Below, in pieces: positions 5,508-7,414 of a stretch of 7,414 bases of DNA (positions are counted from its first letter, which is position 1; every line of letters begins with the position of its first letter). Under the pieces are notes generated by a model. The model worked only from the letters and a program-made list of their open reading frames with translations. It had not been told where the DNA came from and searched no databases. The DNA is from an uncultured Porticoccus sp. (GTDB lineage: Bacteria; Pseudomonadota; Gammaproteobacteria; Pseudomonadales; Porticoccaceae). The stretch is taken from assembly GCA_950063125.1 (NCBI GenBank), contig CATLZI010000104.1:1-7414 (forward strand), given 5' to 3'. Position numbers and translations under genes: made by a program.

Positions 5508-6503
5508 ATGGAACTCGTCTGTCCAGCGGGCAGCCTGCCCGCACTCAAGGCCGCCGTGGACAATGGTGCAGATGCTGTCTACATCGGTTTTCGGGACGCC
5601 ACTAACGCCCGTCATTTCGCTGGCCTCAACTTTAATGACAGCAAGGCAGACCAGGCCATGGAACACGCCCGCAGGCACAATGTCCGGTTATTCGTGGCCA
5701 TCAACACCTATCCACAACCCCACAACTGGCGCGCTTGGCAGTCGGCGGTAGATCGCGCTGCACAACTGGGTGTTGACGCACTGATCGTCGCCGATCTGGG
5801 TGTACTCGACTACGCCCGGGAACGGCACCCGCAACTCGCCCTGCATCTTTCTGTCCAGGGATCGGCCACCAACGCCGCGGCACTATCCTTTTACCAACGC
5901 CGGTTCGACATCCGTCGGGCAGTGCTGCCGCGAGTACTTTCCCTGTCCCAGGTGCGGCAACTGGCGGCCGCTAGGCCGGTGGATCTGGAGGTATTCGGTT
6001 TTGGCAGTCTGTGCATCATGGCCGAGGGCCGCTGCCATCTGTCATCCTATGTCACCGCCGAATCCCCCAACACCTGTGGCGCCTGCTCACCTGCTTCAGC
6101 GGTGCGCTGGCAAGAGACAGCCAGTGGCCGGGAGTCACGCCTCAACGGGGTGTTGATCGACCGCTTCAAGGGCGGCGAAAACGCTGGCTACCCCACCCTC
6201 TGCAAAGGCCGTTTCAAGGTGGAAGATCGTATCTATCATGCCCTGGAGGAACCCACCAGCCTGAACACTCTGGCGTTGATTCCCCAGCTGGCGGAGATCG
6301 GCATCAAGGCCATCAAGATCGAGGGGCGCCAGCGCAGTCCCGCCTATGTGGCGCAGGTGGTAAGCGTGTGGCGGGAAGCACTGGATCATTATCACAATGC
6401 CGGCGAACGCTTCACCCCTCGCAGGGAGTGGTTCGATACCCTTTCCAGGGTTTCCGAGGGCAGTCAAACCACCTTTGGCGCCTACTCGCGTCCCTGGCAA
6501 TAA
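5508..6503 (+). CDS. ubiU: UbiU, O2-independent ubiquinone hydroxylation subunit (U32 peptidase-like)
   Basis: UbiU pairs with UbiV, and with lipid-binding UbiT, to hydroxylate ubiquinone precursors without oxygen; prephenate is the reported hydroxyl donor. At 331 residues it equals the E. coli protein. It has the U32 start MELVCPAGSLPALKAAVDNGADAVYIG, then TNARHFAGLNF (32-42), LSVQGSATN (114-122), EVFGFGSLCIMAEGRC (161-176), SSYVTAESPNTCGACSP (179-195), NAGYPTLCKGR (225-235), EEPTSLNTL (247-255) and IKIEGRQRSPAYVAQV (269-284). C169, C176, C193 and C232 are the four [4Fe-4S] ligands, at the numbering I recall for E. coli. An additional cysteine, C190, lies between ligands where E. coli has isoleucine. 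Despite its family name it is not expected to be a protease. The ATG at 5508 has AGAGGA six bases upstream, immediately downstream of a terminator. It is followed by ubiV after 26 bases. Confidence 0.97.
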   Translation: MELVCPAGSLPALKAAVDNGADAVYIGFRDATNARHFAGLNFNDSKADQAMEHARRHNVRLFVAINTYPQPHNWRAWQSAVDRAAQLGVDALIVADLGVLDYARERHPQLALHLSVQGSATNAAALSFYQRRFDIRRAVLPRVLSLSQVRQLAAARPVDLEVFGFGSLCIMAEGRCHLSSYVTAESPNTCGACSPASAVRWQETASGRESRLNGVLIDRFKGGENAGYPTLCKGRFKVEDRIYHALEEPTSLNTLALIPQLAEIGIKAIKIEGRQRSPAYVAQVVSVWREALDHYHNAGERFTPRREWFDTLSRVSEGSQTTFGAYSRPWQ

Positions 6504-6529
6504 ACACCCACAACAACGGGGAATAACCG

Positions 6530-7414
6530 ATGCAATTGTCCCTGGGACCAATTTTCTATTACTGGCCGCGACAACAGGTCGAAGACTTTTATCACCAGGC
6601 ACTGGACTCCCCCGCTGACATCGTCTATCTAGGGGAAACTGTTTGCCCAAAACGGCGCGAGATTCACCCATCGGAGTGGCTGGAAATGGCAGCGCCACTG
6701 GCCGAGGCCGGTAAACAGGTAGTGCTCTCCACCCTGGCACTGATCGAGTCACGTGCCGACCTGGTAACCTTGCGCAAGCTCTGCGATCAGAGTGACTGCC
6801 TGATGGAGGCCAACGACATGGCGGCGGTGGAACTGCTTTCGGAGCGAAATCTGCCATTTGTCGCCGGTCCGTCCATCAATATCTACAACAGCGCTAGCCT
6901 GCGTGTCCTGCAACAGGCGGGCATGATGCGCTGGGTGATGCCGGTAGAGCTGAGCCGCCACACGTTGCAAGGTATCCTCGAAGAAGTCCAGCAGTTCGGT
7001 TTTGCCCAACAGGTACAAACGGAAATATTCAGCTATGGGCATTTGCCACTGGCCTACTCCGCTCGCTGTTTTACCGCCCGCAACCGCAACCTGCCAAAGG
7101 ATGACTGCCAGCTGAGTTGCCTGGATTATCCAGACGGTATTCCCGTGCACACGCGTGAAAATACATCGCTATTTACCCTGAATGGCATTCAGACACTCTC
7201 TGGTGATATTCACAATTTGCTGGCGGAATACCATGACATGGCAGCTATTGGTGTTGATATTCTTCGCATCAGTCCAAACAGCAGCAACACATTCCAGGTG
7301 CTGGAGCAATTTGACCGGATACGTCGAGGAGAAACGCCCAGCAATCAACTCATTGCCAGTGACCAGGGAGCAGCCACATTTTGCACTGCAGCATGGTATG
7401 GGAAGCCGCGGAAA
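6530..7414 (+). CDS. ubiV: UbiV, O2-independent ubiquinone hydroxylation subunit (3' end just beyond window)
   Basis: UbiV is the U32-family partner of UbiU in anaerobic ubiquinone synthesis in the cytoplasm; each subunit carries its own [4Fe-4S] cluster. The frame runs 295 codons to the window edge without a stop, already about the full E. coli length, so only a few residues should be missing. Visible features are the start MQLSLGPIFYYWPRQQVEDFY, DIVYLGETVCPKRRE (30-44), NIYNSASLRVLQQAG (117-131), EIFSYGHLPLAYSARCFTARN (165-185), CQLSC (193-197), and SLFTLNGIQTLSG followed by GVDILRISP. The cysteines C39, C180, C193 and C197 are at the ligand positions I recall for E. coli UbiV. The ATG at 6530 has a modest GGGGA ribosome site and lies 26 bases after the ubiU stop, so the two are almost certainly co-transcribed. 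ubiT could follow beyond the edge but is not visible here. Confidence 0.96.
   Translation, partial: MQLSLGPIFYYWPRQQVEDFYHQALDSPADIVYLGETVCPKRREIHPSEWLEMAAPLAEAGKQVVLSTLALIESRADLVTLRKLCDQSDCLMEANDMAAVELLSERNLPFVAGPSINIYNSASLRVLQQAGMMRWVMPVELSRHTLQGILEEVQQFGFAQQVQTEIFSYGHLPLAYSARCFTARNRNLPKDDCQLSCLDYPDGIPVHTRENTSLFTLNGIQTLSGDIHNLLAEYHDMAAIGVDILRISPNSSNTFQVLEQFDRIRRGETPSNQLIASDQGAATFCTAAWYGKPRK

Noticed and set aside
6135..6857. Minus-strand open frame of 240 codons antisense to ubiU and ubiV
   Set aside because: It runs across two well-conserved plus-strand genes and their gap, with no domain or credible start; treated as a shadow frame.
1..7414. CRISPR arrays, insertion sequences, tRNA or rRNA genes, attachment sites
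   Set aside because: I saw no spaced direct repeats, transposase sequence, terminal inverted repeats or RNA gene signatures; the window is ordinary chromosomal gene content apart from the points listed.

Overview
The window reads as a gammaproteobacterial chromosome segment from a facultative anaerobe that respires nitrate or denitrifies. It is moderately GC-rich and fully coding apart from one 366-base control region. All seven genes can be assigned to families. The strongest taxonomic hints are UbiU and UbiV, which keep every Fe-S cysteine at the numbering I recall for the E. coli proteins, and an adjacent moaB-moeA pair that recalls the arrangement next to ubiUVT in Pseudomonas. The genus cannot be settled from the sequence alone.

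Left arm (minus strand, bases 4616 down to 1): narK-family nitrate/nitrite transporter, then a membrane-tethered PP2C phosphatase / Ser-Thr kinase fusion, then moaB, then moeA (truncated by the window start). Spacings are 33 bases, 62 bases and a 4-base ATGA overlap, so this looks like one operon. Control region (4617-4982): two FNR/ANR-type boxes about 197 bases apart. Each lies about 41.5 bases upstream of a predicted start site with a usable -10, one firing left into narK and one firing right. Right arm (plus strand): a universal stress protein, an intrinsic terminator, then ubiU and ubiV (ubiV runs off the right edge very near its expected C-terminus).

The genes make sense as one low-oxygen module. 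NarK brings nitrate in or exports nitrite. MoaB and MoeA serve molybdenum cofactor synthesis, needed by nitrate reductase. UbiU and UbiV make ubiquinone without O2 so that the quinone pool can feed nitrate reductase. The universal stress protein is of a type often induced anaerobically. The least ordinary element is the tail-anchored phosphatase-kinase fusion between transporter and cofactor genes, which suggests reversible protein phosphorylation acting on nitrate transport or respiration. A third, near-consensus FNR/ANR box sits between the kinase and moaB at a position that does not fit simple activation and deserves attention. UbiT, the usual partner of UbiUV, and the nitrate reductase genes are not in the window.
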